Source: Manihot esculenta (Eukaryota; Streptophyta; Magnoliopsida; Malpighiales; Euphorbiaceae). From it: a stretch of DNA of 64,000 nt. Both the position numbers and the translations under genes were made by a program. Under the pieces are notes generated by a model. The model was not told the origin of the DNA and ran no database searches. It saw only the letters and a program-made list of their open reading frames with translations. The stretch lies in contig NC_035169.2 in the NCBI RefSeq assembly GCF_001659605.2, positions 6,784,610-6,848,609 on the forward strand. Direction: 5' to 3'. Shown here piece after piece: positions 33,201-44,296 of this stretch. The stretch's first letter is position 1, and each line of letters starts with the position of its first letter.

Positions 33201-34776
33201 TATTGGCAACAATAATGACAAACACGGTCGAAGAATATGAGAATCATTTAAACCTGAGAGCATCCATAACTCTGCTAAAACAACCCAACTCCTCATCCAA
33301 ATTATACTCCAGATTATCCTCGCACATCCATTGACCATAAGCAACAAGACAAGTCCCATGTATCAAGCAAGCAATGGAAATAATGCAAATACCAGCTTTA
33401 TTTCAAGCAATGTAGTCCACAGAATGAAACATTGCCAAAGGACGGATAGATTCAAAAATTTAGATTAATTTTTCCAACAAATGTGAAGTCTAAATAGTTA
33501 AATATGCATCAGGAGAGGAACTCCATTTGCATGCTTGCTAGTTATTGGCCTTAATTGTTTTAGGAATTAATTTCAACAGACCCAGCCAACGTTAATACAG
33601 CATCAGTTGAAGATTATGCTTATTAGGTGAGAAGTAATCCATCAAATAACATTCCAAAGAGGATAAAGATAGAAGAGTACCGAAGACAGTAGCTTCATGC
33701 TTGCAGTAATCTTTGCATATGCATCTTTAATCAGCACATCCATCTTTGATAAATTGGCCAAATTCGAAGGAAACCTCCTGCAACAATATACAGTTAGACC
33801 AACACAATTAACAGTTTCCCAAATTAGGCTCCATTTAGATAGATGTTGACTTTCAAATGATGTACTTGAATTTGATATTATGTTAAAATTTTGTAAGTTT
33901 TCACCTAAGACACAAACCAACATCCTCAATTATTTCAACTGCACAGAACCCAAGTGAAAGGGCCCTGAGGAACAACTGATACAGCAGCAAACAAATCACA
34001 TTCCCTTTGTTTCCACAAGTGAGCGAATCATTCATCTGGAAGAGAAGAGGAAAGAAAGAAGTATATCTATCTAAATTGTACTCACTCCAATAAAAATCTA
34101 GCAGCAAAGAATCCTGGGCTTCCAGATCCAAACCACTCGAAATTCCATCGACCTTCCAAAAATGGCGACCTAAGTAGCTGAAGAAACAAGTGAACGTCCC
34201 ATAATAAAAAGTTAAATGCAAATGGAAGTGCTTTGATCAAATAAGCACCTACGTAGTTGGTCTAGGCGTTGGATTGAGCCGCTCAAGACCAGTTATCCTC
34301 TCATTCACATCAATCCTCTGCACATCTGTGGTCTTCCCCGTCACTAGAGCTTCAAAACCCCCAGAGTCTTTAAACTGAATCAAAGTAACGCTCCACCATT
34401 AGACGCATAGCCAGAATTGAGAACTCGATTCAATTCTCAAATAAAGATCATTGCGAGGCATCAATTCAGAGTAATTTAAAAAAAAAAATTGTTTCAATTG
34501 CTGAAGAAATAAGATTGTAAAATTGTGAGACTTAACAGCGAGAAGCAACGATTCCTTAGCAGAGAGCCGCTCCATCTCCTTGGCGTAGGTGGCCGGAGCT
34601 CCCTGTACTGCCTGCTGAACCATAGCTGTGAAGGCCATTTTACGGCTACTCCGGTGAGTCTCCAGCGGCCGGGGGAAGGAGACGAGAGAAGTGGTGGCAT
34701 GATGTGAATTGAACGACGAGGAATAGCGAGAACCAATCGCAGAAATTGCAGGAAACGAGATGTGTACTGCAGCCAT
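30230..34776 (-). CDS. Plastid-lipid-associated protein (PAP/fibrillin family), chloroplast
   Basis: Fibrillins coat plastoglobules and thylakoid lipid domains and act in plastid lipid and prenylquinone metabolism. Seven exons join in frame at GT-AG sites: 34776-34537, 34374-34253, 34169-34086, 33777-33681, 32332-32116, 30990-30938 and 30325-30230, giving 302 residues. Residues 1-50 are Ser/Thr-rich and poor in acids, like a chloroplast transit peptide. The conserved fibrillin N-terminal block is at 127-140 (GRWNFEWFGSGSPG). A long middle segment follows (ESKFIL..., 183-253). The C-terminal signature is SYLDEEILIIRD at 264-275, followed by the G-VPEVL motif. The protein ends EYES. Introns 4 and 5 exceed 1 kb, and intron 5 holds a possible transposon. 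I cannot assign the fibrillin subgroup with confidence; PAP10-like is possible. Confidence 0.88.
31640..31843 (-). mobile_element. Possible MITE in intron 5 of the fibrillin gene
   Basis: On the minus strand it starts GGCCCTGTTTGGGATTGAGG, a start common among plant MITEs. It contains two similar segments, each with AAAAGCTATTT after a TGTTGA box (31690-31720 and 31750-31775). The opposite end and target duplication are not clear, so the class is undecided. Confidence 0.35.
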
Positions 34777-34876
34777 TCCGGAAATAATGAAATGGGAGAT
34801 GCTTTGAGTGTGAAATGAAATGCAAATAGCTGCATTTCAGTTTCAAGTTCAAGCCAAAACTTAAACCGCATGTCAC

Positions 34877-35144
34877 ATTTCTTTCTTCTTTTTTTTATTC
34901 TGAAAGTTATTGTTAGGGAAAGTACAAAATTTCGGATGATGCCTCACTATTTTCAGCTTAGTCCTGCTATCGTTAGATTGTATTGGCAAAGCAAAATATA
35001 ATTGTTAATTAATTTTTTTTAATATTTAAAAGATATAAAAATATGATAATTTTATTAATTTTTTAATTTAAAATTTTAATTTAATTTATAATAAAATAAT
35101 ATATTATGTTATAATTATTATAAAAAAATAAAATATAACATAAT
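34877..35144. other. Promoter-side flank of the fibrillin gene
   Basis: Upstream of the fibrillin start on the minus strand, this stretch turns A/T-rich after about 100 bp. I see no definite TATA box or other gene. Confidence 0.35.
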
Positions 35145-35154
35145 TAATTGATTT

Positions 35155-35245
35155 TTTTTTTTTTGAAATAGGGGTTAGGAAGTCGAATCTCAGACCTCTC
35201 AGGTCTATCAGGATGCACTTTCTACCAGACTAAGTCTCGGAGTGC
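35155..35245 (-). mobile_element. tRNA-derived SINE, copy 2
   Basis: A second member of the 26835-26922 family, on the minus strand, with the same A-box-like region (TTAGTCTGGTAGA), a drifted B box (GATTCGACTTC) and an A tail. The flanking duplication TAATTGATTT is found at 35145-35154 and 35246-35255. Its central part has an extra ATAGACCTGAG segment relative to copy 1, so one of the copies carries a small indel. Confidence 0.85.
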
Positions 35246-35255
35246 TAATTGATTT

Positions 35256-36776
35256 ATTTCTTTATTTTTATAACTTTAACACTTTTATTTATAAGATTTA
35301 ATTCTATTAAAATTTAAAATTTTTTCTTAAAAAAATTTTATTTTATTTTTATAACTTTAACAACTTTTATGTGCGAGATTTAATTCTATTAAATTTTAAA
35401 ATTTTAAAATTTTTTCATTGAAAAATTTATGTTAATTCAATCATTTACATTTGATCAAAGGAAAAATAATAAATAAAATTTTAAAAATACCTTTAATAAT
35501 AATAAAATAAAAAATTATTATTTAGTCTTTATAATATAAAGAAACTCACTAGTTAATTTTTAATTTTAAAAAATATATTAAAATATTCCTAACATTTTAA
35601 AAAGTCTATTAATTTTATTACTAAATATTTTACTATTTAGTTTTTATAATTTTAAAAAATTTATTAATTAGCCTTTCAAATTATTAAAAGGTTTACTAAT
35701 TAATATTTTTATATTAGAGATATTTTAAATTTTTTTATAATATTTAACGACTAGAATTAACAGACAAACTAACTAATAAACTTTTTAAAATGTTAGAAAT
35801 ATTTAAATATATTTTTCAAAGCAATAATGATAACCAGACGTTTCATAAAAGTAATTTTTATTTAGTTTTAATTTTTAATTTTATTTTATATATTTTGATT
35901 TTTATTATATTTTTTCACTTTAAAATTTAAATTTATTAAAAATTTTATTTATTTATAGGATTGAATTTGAAATTTTTTTTTTAGATTTTGATGGTGTTGA
36001 ATTCAAAAAATAAAAGAATAAATCTGTTAATTATGTAATATTTTAATGATGAAAAGTATTTTTTTTTTTTATCCTTTAACAGAGGAACTTATAAATTTAT
36101 AGAAATTAAATTTTAAATATTAAAGTGTTGGTTCTAAAAATAGTAGTTTGATAATTTTTTCTGTCATTAACAATATTTTTTAAGGATAAACCTTTAATTT
36201 TAACAGAATCAAATTTTATTATTTTTAAAAATTATTATTGTTTATTAAAAATATGATATGATAAAATATTATTTTGATACAAATTAAATTATATATTTTA
36301 AAAAATCAATGAAATATAGTTTTTTTATATATGTTATTGTCATTATCATTATTACTATGCAAATTCTTTGTATTTTTCTCAAATATTTTATTAAATATAA
36401 TATAAAAATTTTCAATTTTTTAAATTTATTACAATTATAATCAATTCTTAAAATATTTTTAATTTAGTATATATGTTATGTGTTATTTTAATCCTTTTTA
36501 ATTACTAATTAAATTCATATAAGAAAATTTTTTAACTCTATTAATCACATGCCCTAAAAATCCTCAACTTTTATTATTGCAATTCATAATTTTAAAATCT
36601 AAAATAAGGATAGTACAAGTTAAGTATTTTATATATATATATAGTTAGTTAACTAAAAGATTTTTTTTATGTGATTTTGAAAGTGCTAAAACATTATTCT
36701 AGCATAACATGTGCACTAATTAAAACTGATTTCTTATTTTAAAGATTGATTATAATAATAACAAATTAAAAATATT
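35256..36776. other. AT-rich intergenic DNA with a foldback copy
   Basis: No gene is seen. The 35515-35830 part is one of the better-preserved copies of the dispersed AT-rich foldback family. A local direct repeat of TTTTATTTTTATAACTTTAAC occurs near 35258 and 35340. Confidence 0.45.
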
Positions 36777-36781
36777 GGATA

Positions 36782-37200
36782 TGATATTCTGAAATCTATA
36801 AAATAGAGTTTTATAATGGTTTAGTAAGCTTGATCTGAGAGAGAGGAGGATGCTCCTCCCTTTTTTATTCGTTTTTTTTGTTCGCTAGTGACGTATAGCA
36901 ACTTTCTCGTTATTAGGCCACATGTTCCTGTCCTGCTGATATGTATGTACGAAAGAATCAGGTCTCTGCGCCATGCTAACGGCCATTTAATGAATCAGGC
37001 CTCTGCGCCATGCTAACGGCCATTTAATTCTCCATTTTAGAACGCGTGTGAACCGAACAATTCGGAACTGGGCCAGTGATTCTTATTTTGCTAAGCTTCC
37101 AAGCCGGACTCGGAAAGAGAATGCTGGATCCTGAAAAAAGCCCAGCTCTATAACAGTGGGCTCAGCCTCTTACTTGAGTAGTGAAACCCAGCGGTCATCA
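36782..37200 (-). mobile_element. Solo LTR (419 bp), same family as 4331-4763
   Basis: On the minus strand it begins TGATGACCGCTGGGTTTCAC and ends with the TATA-like CCATTATAAAA followed by GATTTCAGAATATCA, matching both ends of the 4331-4763 element. The flanks GGATA (36777-36781) and GGGTA (37201-37205) fit a 5-bp duplication with one mismatch. The interior differs substantially and has a 37-bp direct tandem duplication (36956-36992 and 36993-37029). Confidence 0.7.
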
Positions 37201-37205
37201 GGGTA

Positions 37206-38963
37206 TAAAATTAAAAATTTTAAATTTTTATATCTAATTTAATAAATTATTTTAAAAGTTATTGTAATAAATTAAAAAGGTGTGACTTTGTTACTTGAAA
37301 TTAAAAATTATAATTATAATTATGAATTAAACATAAAGTTTTGATTTTATATATTCAATAAGTCTTTTATGAACATAATATATCACATGGAAGGTTTACT
37401 TATTATATGTATGATACTATTTTAAAATTTAATTAAAATTACATCAAAATGAAAATTTGAATTTTTATTATTCAATATTTAAAAAATATTTAAATTAAAA
37501 TATAAAAATGCATAAAAAAATTTACCTTTATCACCTAGTTTTATTATTATTATTATTATTATTATTGATTAAGTAAAAATGAATTGCCCTGTGCTAATGA
37601 AACTATCTAGAGCTTATGCACATTTTTTTGGAATTTATTTTGTTAGGGATAATAATTAAAAATATTTAAATTATTCAAATATAAAAGTTAATTAATATTC
37701 TCTAAACTAATCACATAAATTTATTTATACCATATTATTAAGTTTCACCATTAGATTTAATGAAATATCACGTCATCATTCTAATTAATATCAAAAATTA
37801 ATATTTTAATATAATTTAAATATATAATCATCAAAATAAATTTAAATTTTATTAATTTTAATAATTATACCTTCAATTATTTTTAATAAATATAATCTAA
37901 ACCATTTCTTATTTATTTTTAATTTTGATTTAATTTATTAGAAAATATATTTCTAACAACCCATAAATTATTTTTTTATCGACAAGTGCAATTTTTTTTA
38001 TACTGATATTGTGATAACAATACTATCAGTAAATTAAGAATTACGATTTTCACTACTTAATTAATTATATTAATTATATTTATTTTAATAAAAATAAAAA
38101 TTAATAATAAATTAAAATAATAAAATTTTATTTAATTTATAATTATATTTAATATAATAAATATAATAATTTTAAATTATTAAATTAATTATTAATTTTC
38201 AGTCTAATCAAAATGAATACAGTAAATATAACTAATTTTTTAAATTAAAAAAATATAATTATTTATTTACTAGACTTAATATTATCACAATAATTATAAT
38301 TTATAATTACGTAAAAAATTATATTTATCGATGTAAAAAAGTTGAAAAATATATTATCGGATTATCAATATAAAAAAATTGAAAAATGTATTATCAAATT
38401 TAAAAATATGTCATTTAATATTATAAATAAATTGAATTAAAATTAAAATTAAATTAAACTGAAAAATTAATTTGAAATGTATTTATTAAAAAAATTAAAT
38501 TATAATTATTGAAATTGATAAAATTTAAAAAATTTTAAGTTATATTAAAATATTAATTTTTTATATGACTAGAATGATAATTTAACAATATTATATAAAT
38601 AAATTTATATTTATATGATTATTTTATAGTATATTAATAATTTTTTATAATTTAAAATATATTTATTAAAATATGAATAATTTAGGTTTTTTTGCTATTT
38701 TTTATCTTATAAAATGATGTAATTGTATGAAAAAATAAATTTAAGGAACTAATTCTAAAAGGGAATCAAAATATTAATAATAATAAAAATTAAAGATTAA
38801 ATAATAATTTACCGATAAATATTCATAAATACACGCTAATAATATTTTGTAATTTTATAATTTTAGTATTTACCAATTATGATGATAAAAAAATATTATA
38901 TTTTGTAGATTTTCCTTTGCAAAAATATCTTTCATTTGATTTAAATTAAAAACTTTTACAAAC
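37206..38963. other. Very AT-rich intergenic DNA
   Basis: No gene or definable mobile element is seen. An (ATT)n microsatellite is at about 37540-37567. Confidence 0.5.
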
Positions 38964-39036
38964 TGGAGATGCGGGGTATCGAACCCCGTGCCTCTCGCAT
39001 GCAAAGCGAGCGCTCTACCGTTTGAGCTACATCCCC
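38964..39036 (-). tRNA. tRNA-Ala (anticodon TGC)
   Basis: The minus strand folds as a 73-nt cloverleaf. The acceptor GGGGATG pairs with CATCTCC (one G-U). The D arm carries the A box TAGCTCAAACGG. The anticodon stem CTCGC/GCGAG encloses the loop TTTGCAT, giving anticodon TGC. The T arm GGGGTTCGATACCCC is perfect, and the discriminator base is A. CCA is not encoded, as expected for a nuclear gene. A T5 tract follows within about 20 nt as the RNA polymerase III stop. Confidence 0.96.
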
Positions 39037-39328
39037 GACTACTTCAACTTAATTGCCAACATTTTACTTATTAAAACCAACTCAGGGTATTTAGGGAAAC
39101 CAAATTAGCATCTTCATTTATTTATAATTTTTGAGAATATAACAATAAGGTAAAGAGTGCTTTGGAATCTCATATAGATAGTATTTTGTTAAAATTATTA
39201 TGATTTTGTTAACCGTATAATTTTCTTTTTAAATCTAACATGTGTGTGTTTTATTTTTAATAAAAAAAATAATAAGAAAAAGAAATTTCATAAATGACAC
39301 TAAAAGTTTATAAATATATAATAGTAAG

Positions 39329-41118
39329 TAGGGCTGTAATCGAACCGAATCGAATCGAGTTTTGATAAATTTAAGTTCGATTAGAAAATAAATTTAAAAG
39401 TTCGAGTTTGAGTTTGAGCTCGAGTTCGAGTTCGAGTTTGAGCTCAAGTTCGAGCTCGAGTTCAATCGAACCGAACCGAGTCGAGTTTTGATAAATTCAG
39501 TTTTGATTAGAAAATAAATTTAAAAGTTCAAGTTCGAGTTCGAACTCGAGTTAGAGCTCGAGTTTGACTCAAGTTTCATTTATAAGATCGAGCTTGATTC
39601 ATAAAATAAATATTAAACTTAAGTTCGATTCGAGCACGATTCATAATAATCTCGATTCGAGCTCGATTCATAATAAACGCGTTTATCACGTTAACGATCC
39701 AACTCAAACTCCACTAAAAAAACTCGAATTTGAGCTTATTTAGGCTCGAATTTGAGTTCAATTATATTATAAATAAGCTCAATATAATTCAAATTCATTT
39801 AAATTATAAATAAATAAATTTAAATTAAAAATAAAATTTAAATTATAAAGTTTGTAATACCCGGCTTGAGTCCGTCATCGGAATTCGTGTAGACCGGTGG
39901 AATCTCGAGTGTCGGAACCCTCGAGAAGGGTAAGACATTTGTTTTCATGTGTTTTGAAGTGTTTTGAATGTTTTCAAGTGTTAAAGGAAATGGGTTTTGA
40001 ACGAAAAGCAATAAGGGAGAAATGCAAAGGTTCGGCCGCCGAATGTCACTTTCGGCCGCCGAACATTGCATGGTTTCGGATTCACGTTCGGCTGCTGAAG
40101 GTGGTCTGGCCAGCCACCTATAAAAGGGCCAAAGGTCGGTGGAAGGAGGATATTTCTCCTCCACTTGCAGCCAAAGGTGAGTTCCAGCCTCTCCCAAGTT
40201 GACTTTCATATTTTTCATGTTTTTCACCAAATCTTTCAAGGGTTTGAAGACTCTTGGTGTATTTTGAAGGTTTTGAGTGTATAGACTTGTGCTTGACTTA
40301 TAAGAGTTGTAATCCCTTTGTACATACACATGATCAGTTTATATTTACATATTTTCATTGTATGTTTATGAGAACACCAGACTTAACAGTATGAGTTTTA
40401 TCCGCCTAGAGCAATGAGGAGCTCTAGTAGGGATTGTTATAGAACAGAGATAGTGCATGCACAGGTTAAGCCTTGGAGTAAAGAAAAATTTTATGTGTTT
40501 TACAGAAAATGTATGATCATGTATGGGATATCACAGGTACACAGACAGTATAGTAGGCTTACTACGGGTCCCGGCGACCTTAAGTCGATCTGGATCCTAG
40601 TGCCGGTAGCAGTTCGGTTTCCGGGCTGTTACAAAGTTATTAAGAAACTTAAATTAAATGTTTTTATTTAATTAGAGCCTCTCAAACCCAAAACTAATAA
40701 AAATAAACGTAGAAGGATTATCCTTATATAAAGAAGTCACAATCCTCTGTATTTTTTCAATTTTCACGTGGGATTGGTGTTGGCCAACAAGTATGCTCAT
40801 GAACTTGTTCGCGAGCCTACTCGTAAGCCTGTTCGTGAGTCTGCTCACACGAGTTTGTTCGCGAGCCTGCTCACTAGCTTGTTCGCAAACCTGTGCACGA
40901 ACTTATTCGTAAGCCTGCTCACGAGTTTGAAAACAAGCTGAACTTGCGAGTTTAAACGAGCCGAATACTTTTAAGCTCAAACTCGGCTCGTTTATTAAAC
41001 AGAGCTTAAAAAGTGAGCTTGAGTTCGGCTCGTTTAAAAAACGAATCGAGCCCGATTGAACTTTTATAGAGCCGAATCTCGAATAACTCACGAACAGTTT
41101 GATTCATTTACACCCCTA
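39329..41118. mobile_element. Non-autonomous hAT element carrying a nested solo LTR
   Basis: The ends TAGGGCTGTAA... and ...TTTACACCCCTA are short imperfect inverted repeats of the hAT (C/T)AGGG type. A perfect 8-bp target duplication ATAGTAAG (39321-39328 and 41119-41126), the hAT length, flanks them. Without the nested LTR and its duplicated site, the element is about 1.0 kb. It is rich in CGAGTTCGAG/GAGCTCGAG-like short repeats, which form extended self-complementary arms. No transposase sequence is seen. Confidence 0.85.
39853..40633 (+). mobile_element. Solo LTR (781 bp) related to the 9-kb gypsy element
   Basis: TGTAATACCCGGC...GGGCTGTTACA is flanked by a perfect AAGTT duplication (39848-39852 and 40634-40638). 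The last 100 bp or so closely match the 3' end of the 2411-bp LTRs (a shared GGTCCCGGCG-CCTTAAG block and GATCTGGATCCTAGTGCC). Both LTR types carry the TTCGGCCGCCGAA palindromes, here at about 40031, 40051 and 40088. It is one third of the length, so it is a different subfamily. The ORFs at 39838-40329 and 39897-40202 lie across the LTR and are not genes. Confidence 0.88.
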
Positions 41119-41126
41119 ATAGTAAG

Positions 41127-41845
41127 TCACTTTAACTTTATTGTATATCACAAAACTCTCTAATATCTAATTTGATTAACATAAAAGTTTGCATATTAGA
41201 AAAACATAAAAATCATTTTAACTGTTAACAATCTGTTTCTGGTTTTATTGGTGAAAATTTTTTATTGAAAAATTTATTATTTAATTTTTATATTATCAAA
41301 AAAATCATTAATTTATCTTTTAATTTTAAAATATATATTAAAATATTATTAACATTTAAAAATATCTATTTATATTAAACCATTTATTTATTTTGATCAT
41401 TAAATAATTTACTATTTAATTTTTATATTTTAAAAAACTTTATTAATCAGTGGATCTCATAATTTTATAAAATATCTATTAATTAAATTTTTTATATCGA
41501 AAATATTTTAAATATTTTTATAATAATTAACCATTAAAATTATTAAAAAAATTAATTTATAAACTTTTTAAAACGTTGAAAATATTTAAATATATTTTTT
41601 AAAATTGATCCACCATGAATTTTACTATAATATAATAACTAAATAGTAAATTTAATATTTTTTTTCCTTTTCTTCCTATGCAGCATTTGTAAAAAAAAAA
41701 GCTATCAATCTTTTAAATCTACTTTTGTTTTTTCTCATTTACTACGTGTCTTTTTTATCGTATCTCCTCAATTTGACTCACTGTTTTTTATATACTTCTA
41801 TTTTAATTTATTATATATTGAAATAATAGATTTTGGTTTAAACAT
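41127..41845. other. AT-rich DNA with a foldback-family copy
   Basis: The 41258-41660 part is a copy of the dispersed AT-rich foldback family, ending AACTAAATAGTAAAT. No gene is seen. Confidence 0.5.
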
Positions 41846-41853
41846 AAAGTGAG

Positions 41854-42807
41854 CAAAGAGAGCAATTAAACTATTAATCTTTTGAGGAGAGGGAAGAGAG
41901 AAGAGAAGTGTAAAAAGGAAGATGAAGGGATAATGGGATTGAAGGTAGGTGCTAAGGGTTTGATTTTTCAGTCTTCTTTTGATTTTTTCTTTAGGTTTTG
42001 TTTCTTTCTTACCTTCGAGTAAGGATATGAGGTTTTATTTTTGTGTCATCGTTTGTTTTAGTTCTCCCTGGCCAAAGATGAATGGGCTTATCATGTTTTA
42101 CTTTTTCTTTTGTTGTTGTTTTGTCTTTCTAGGTCTTGGTATTGGACTTTGTGAGGCAGTTTGATATGACATGATATGTTGCTCCAGATTTTGACTTGCT
42201 CAAGATTTTGACTCTAGCTTCCGATCGAAAGAATTGCTCTGTTTGTGATGTCATCAATTCAGGACTCCATCAATATGTTCGGTGGCCAATGCTTCCTCGA
42301 CATTTTTTCGGCTGGACTCTACGATATCTCCTTCCTCGGTTTGCTTCTGTTGGTGGATAACTCTTGCTATTAAAGGCCCGTTGCTTATTTGTGTGTGTTA
42401 TTTGTTGGTTGCTTCTGGTTTTTTTGCTTGTATGCTTTTCTACTACGATGTGTTCGTGCAGTCGATGTCATTCCTGTGGTGCCAATGCATGTAGCTTGCA
42501 TTCGTGTTTTTGTTCGTTTCTTGCCTATGGATTTGCTTACTTGTTCTAATGCCATTTCCGGTGTTTGAAAATCGTGACTATAATTCGATATATATTAATA
42601 AAATCGGTGGACGCAGTGCTAATGATGTACGGGATTGAATAGTTCGATTTTGATTTTGATTTGTTTTGTTATTGATTTTAGTTTGTGCCTAATTTAGTTT
42701 TGGTTATACTAGTTTAATTTTCTTTATGGTTTAAGTTTTATTTTCTGTAACTCTTTGTATAACTCTATAGATCTTGCACAAATATAATATATTTAGCATC
42801 CATAAAA
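41854..42807 (+). mobile_element. Candidate short non-LTR retrotransposon copy
   Basis: A less AT-rich, T-rich segment without a sustained ORF ends in ATCTTGCACAAATATAATAT, then TTTAGCATCCAT and an A run, which resembles the 3' tails of plant LINEs. AAAGTGAG occurs immediately before it (41846-41853) and after the A run (42808-42815), a possible target duplication. At about 950 bp it would be a non-autonomous or internally deleted LINE. The evidence is suggestive only. Confidence 0.35.
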
Positions 42808-43139
42808 AAAGTGAGAAAAATATAATAAAAGGGATGAAATAAGAAAAATAAAATAAATTTGAGAGTGAGAAAAACAAATAACATATTTTATAGAGATATA
42901 TAATAGCAACATATTACATAGAAATAAATCTCATATCAATTTAGTTAATAAAATTGATTCCTCTTCTCATAATTAAACTCTAGTATACAATTTATAAATT
43001 AATTTTTTAAAATAATGAATTGAATTTATGAGGGAAAAAAATCAAAATGCTAAATAGGATAATATTAAAAAAGAAAAAATTACAAGAATCCCAATCAAAT
43101 TTTTTGAGAAGGAAATAAAATAAGTATAAAAAGAAATAA

Positions 43140-43212
43140 TGGAGATGCAGGGTATCGAACCCTGTACCTCTCGCATGCAAAGCGAGCGCTCTACCATTTG
43201 AGCTACATCCCC
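43140..43212 (-). tRNA. tRNA-Ala (anticodon TGC), second gene
   Basis: 73 nt on the minus strand, nearly identical to 38964-39036. It has the same acceptor stem, the same anticodon arm with TGC, and an A box TAGCTCAAATGG. Compensated changes keep the T stem paired (AGGGTTCGATACCCT). A T5 run follows for termination. The flanks share no visible similarity with the first gene. Confidence 0.96.
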
Positions 43213-43676
43213 ATTCGTCTTTAAATTTATGTTCTTTTTTATCTATTTTTTGAACTAGGGTTTCCATTTTCTTATTAATCAACAAATTTTAATGAATAAT
43301 TATTTTGAAATTGGTTCACAAACATTCAAATCTTATTTAATTGAATCAAGTAAGATTAGATATTAAAAATTATCTTCCAACAAAGCCCATGTCATAAAAT
43401 CCAATATTGAACCTTAATCAATTTAGAAATGATCCCAATCAATTTTGGTGTTCATATCATTGTTAAATAAATAAATAAAAAGAGTCTTATTTTTAAGCTC
43501 AATTTTCCCAACGGCTATATTTCCCCTAGTGCCAGTTATTCACATAATTGCCTGCGTGGTTTCTCTCAACGGTCCATTTCCCGCTACTGTACAAACATAC
43601 CCACATCTATATTAAAATTTTCTTTTACTTTCCTCATCGCCTCAATCTTTCTCTCTCTCACTTGTGTTATCCAAAA

Positions 43677-44145
43677 ATGGAGACTACGGCTGCCTATGCT
43701 GCTCCCACAGTTCAACGAGTGACCAAGAAATCGTCAGATGAGCTGCTGAGGAAATTCGCAGAACTCGGGGAAGATGAGCCAAAGAAAAGGCCAAAAATAA
43801 GCAAGACAAGCAAGGAAGTTGTAGCTTATTGTGAGAGCCCTAACAGTATCACCTTAGTAGAGAGAAGGTCTCTTCTTCTTCCTCAGCTCTCTGAGAAGTC
43901 CATTTTGCTCAGGCAACTTGGGTCTCGGCTTAGAGCTAGGGATATCAAGAACACGCCAATATTTGTTGCCATTGAAAAGGTAGCAGTACAGCTTTTGCTT
44001 AATGACATGGGAAGTTAATGTATAATATTGATTTTGTTTTCTTAAAATTATGCAGACATGGCGTAAGACATTAGAAGGAGCTTCCAAACTGCTTCTAGAG
44101 AAGCATTGCAATCGACATAGGCGCTTGATTAGTGATGTCGTCTAG
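43677..44145 (+). CDS. Uncharacterised 130-residue basic protein (two exons)
   Basis: I do not recognise the family. Exon 1 (43677-43979) and exon 2 (44056-44145) join in frame across a 76-nt GT-AG intron (donor AAAAG|GTAGCA, acceptor TATGCAG|ACATGG) to give 130 residues. The ATG at 43677 has a favourable AAAAATGG context after a CT-rich leader. An upstream in-frame ATG at 43548 would add 43 residues that look like translated leader. The protein is Lys/Arg-rich. Residues 14-31 look helical, a basic KKRPKISKTSKE block (36-47) could be a nuclear signal, 58-89 contains a leucine-rich stretch, and the C-terminus (WRKTLEGASKLLLEKHCNRHRRL) is strongly basic and helical. No signal peptide or membrane span is seen. 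The splice sites and reading frame make a real gene likely. Confidence 0.72.
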
Positions 44146-44296
44146 CTTCAAATCTTTGTCTTCTGCTTTAGAAGTAATTAATATATTTAAAAATAAAAAA
44201 AAGAATAATATAAACTTATGTAGATTACACTGATGCAAAAATCTAATATTTTTGTTATTATATAAATTTAATATAAATTTTATTTTATTTTAATTA

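Noticed and set aside
30797..34221. Other ORFs within the fibrillin locus (for example 31077-31325, 31312-31581, 33108-33359)
   Set aside because: They lie within introns or extend exons past splice sites. The spliced seven-exon model explains the conserved protein parts.
39838..40329. 163-residue minus-strand ORF
   Set aside because: It spans the solo LTR and its border with the hAT element, with no protein similarity. It is open by chance in GC-richer DNA.
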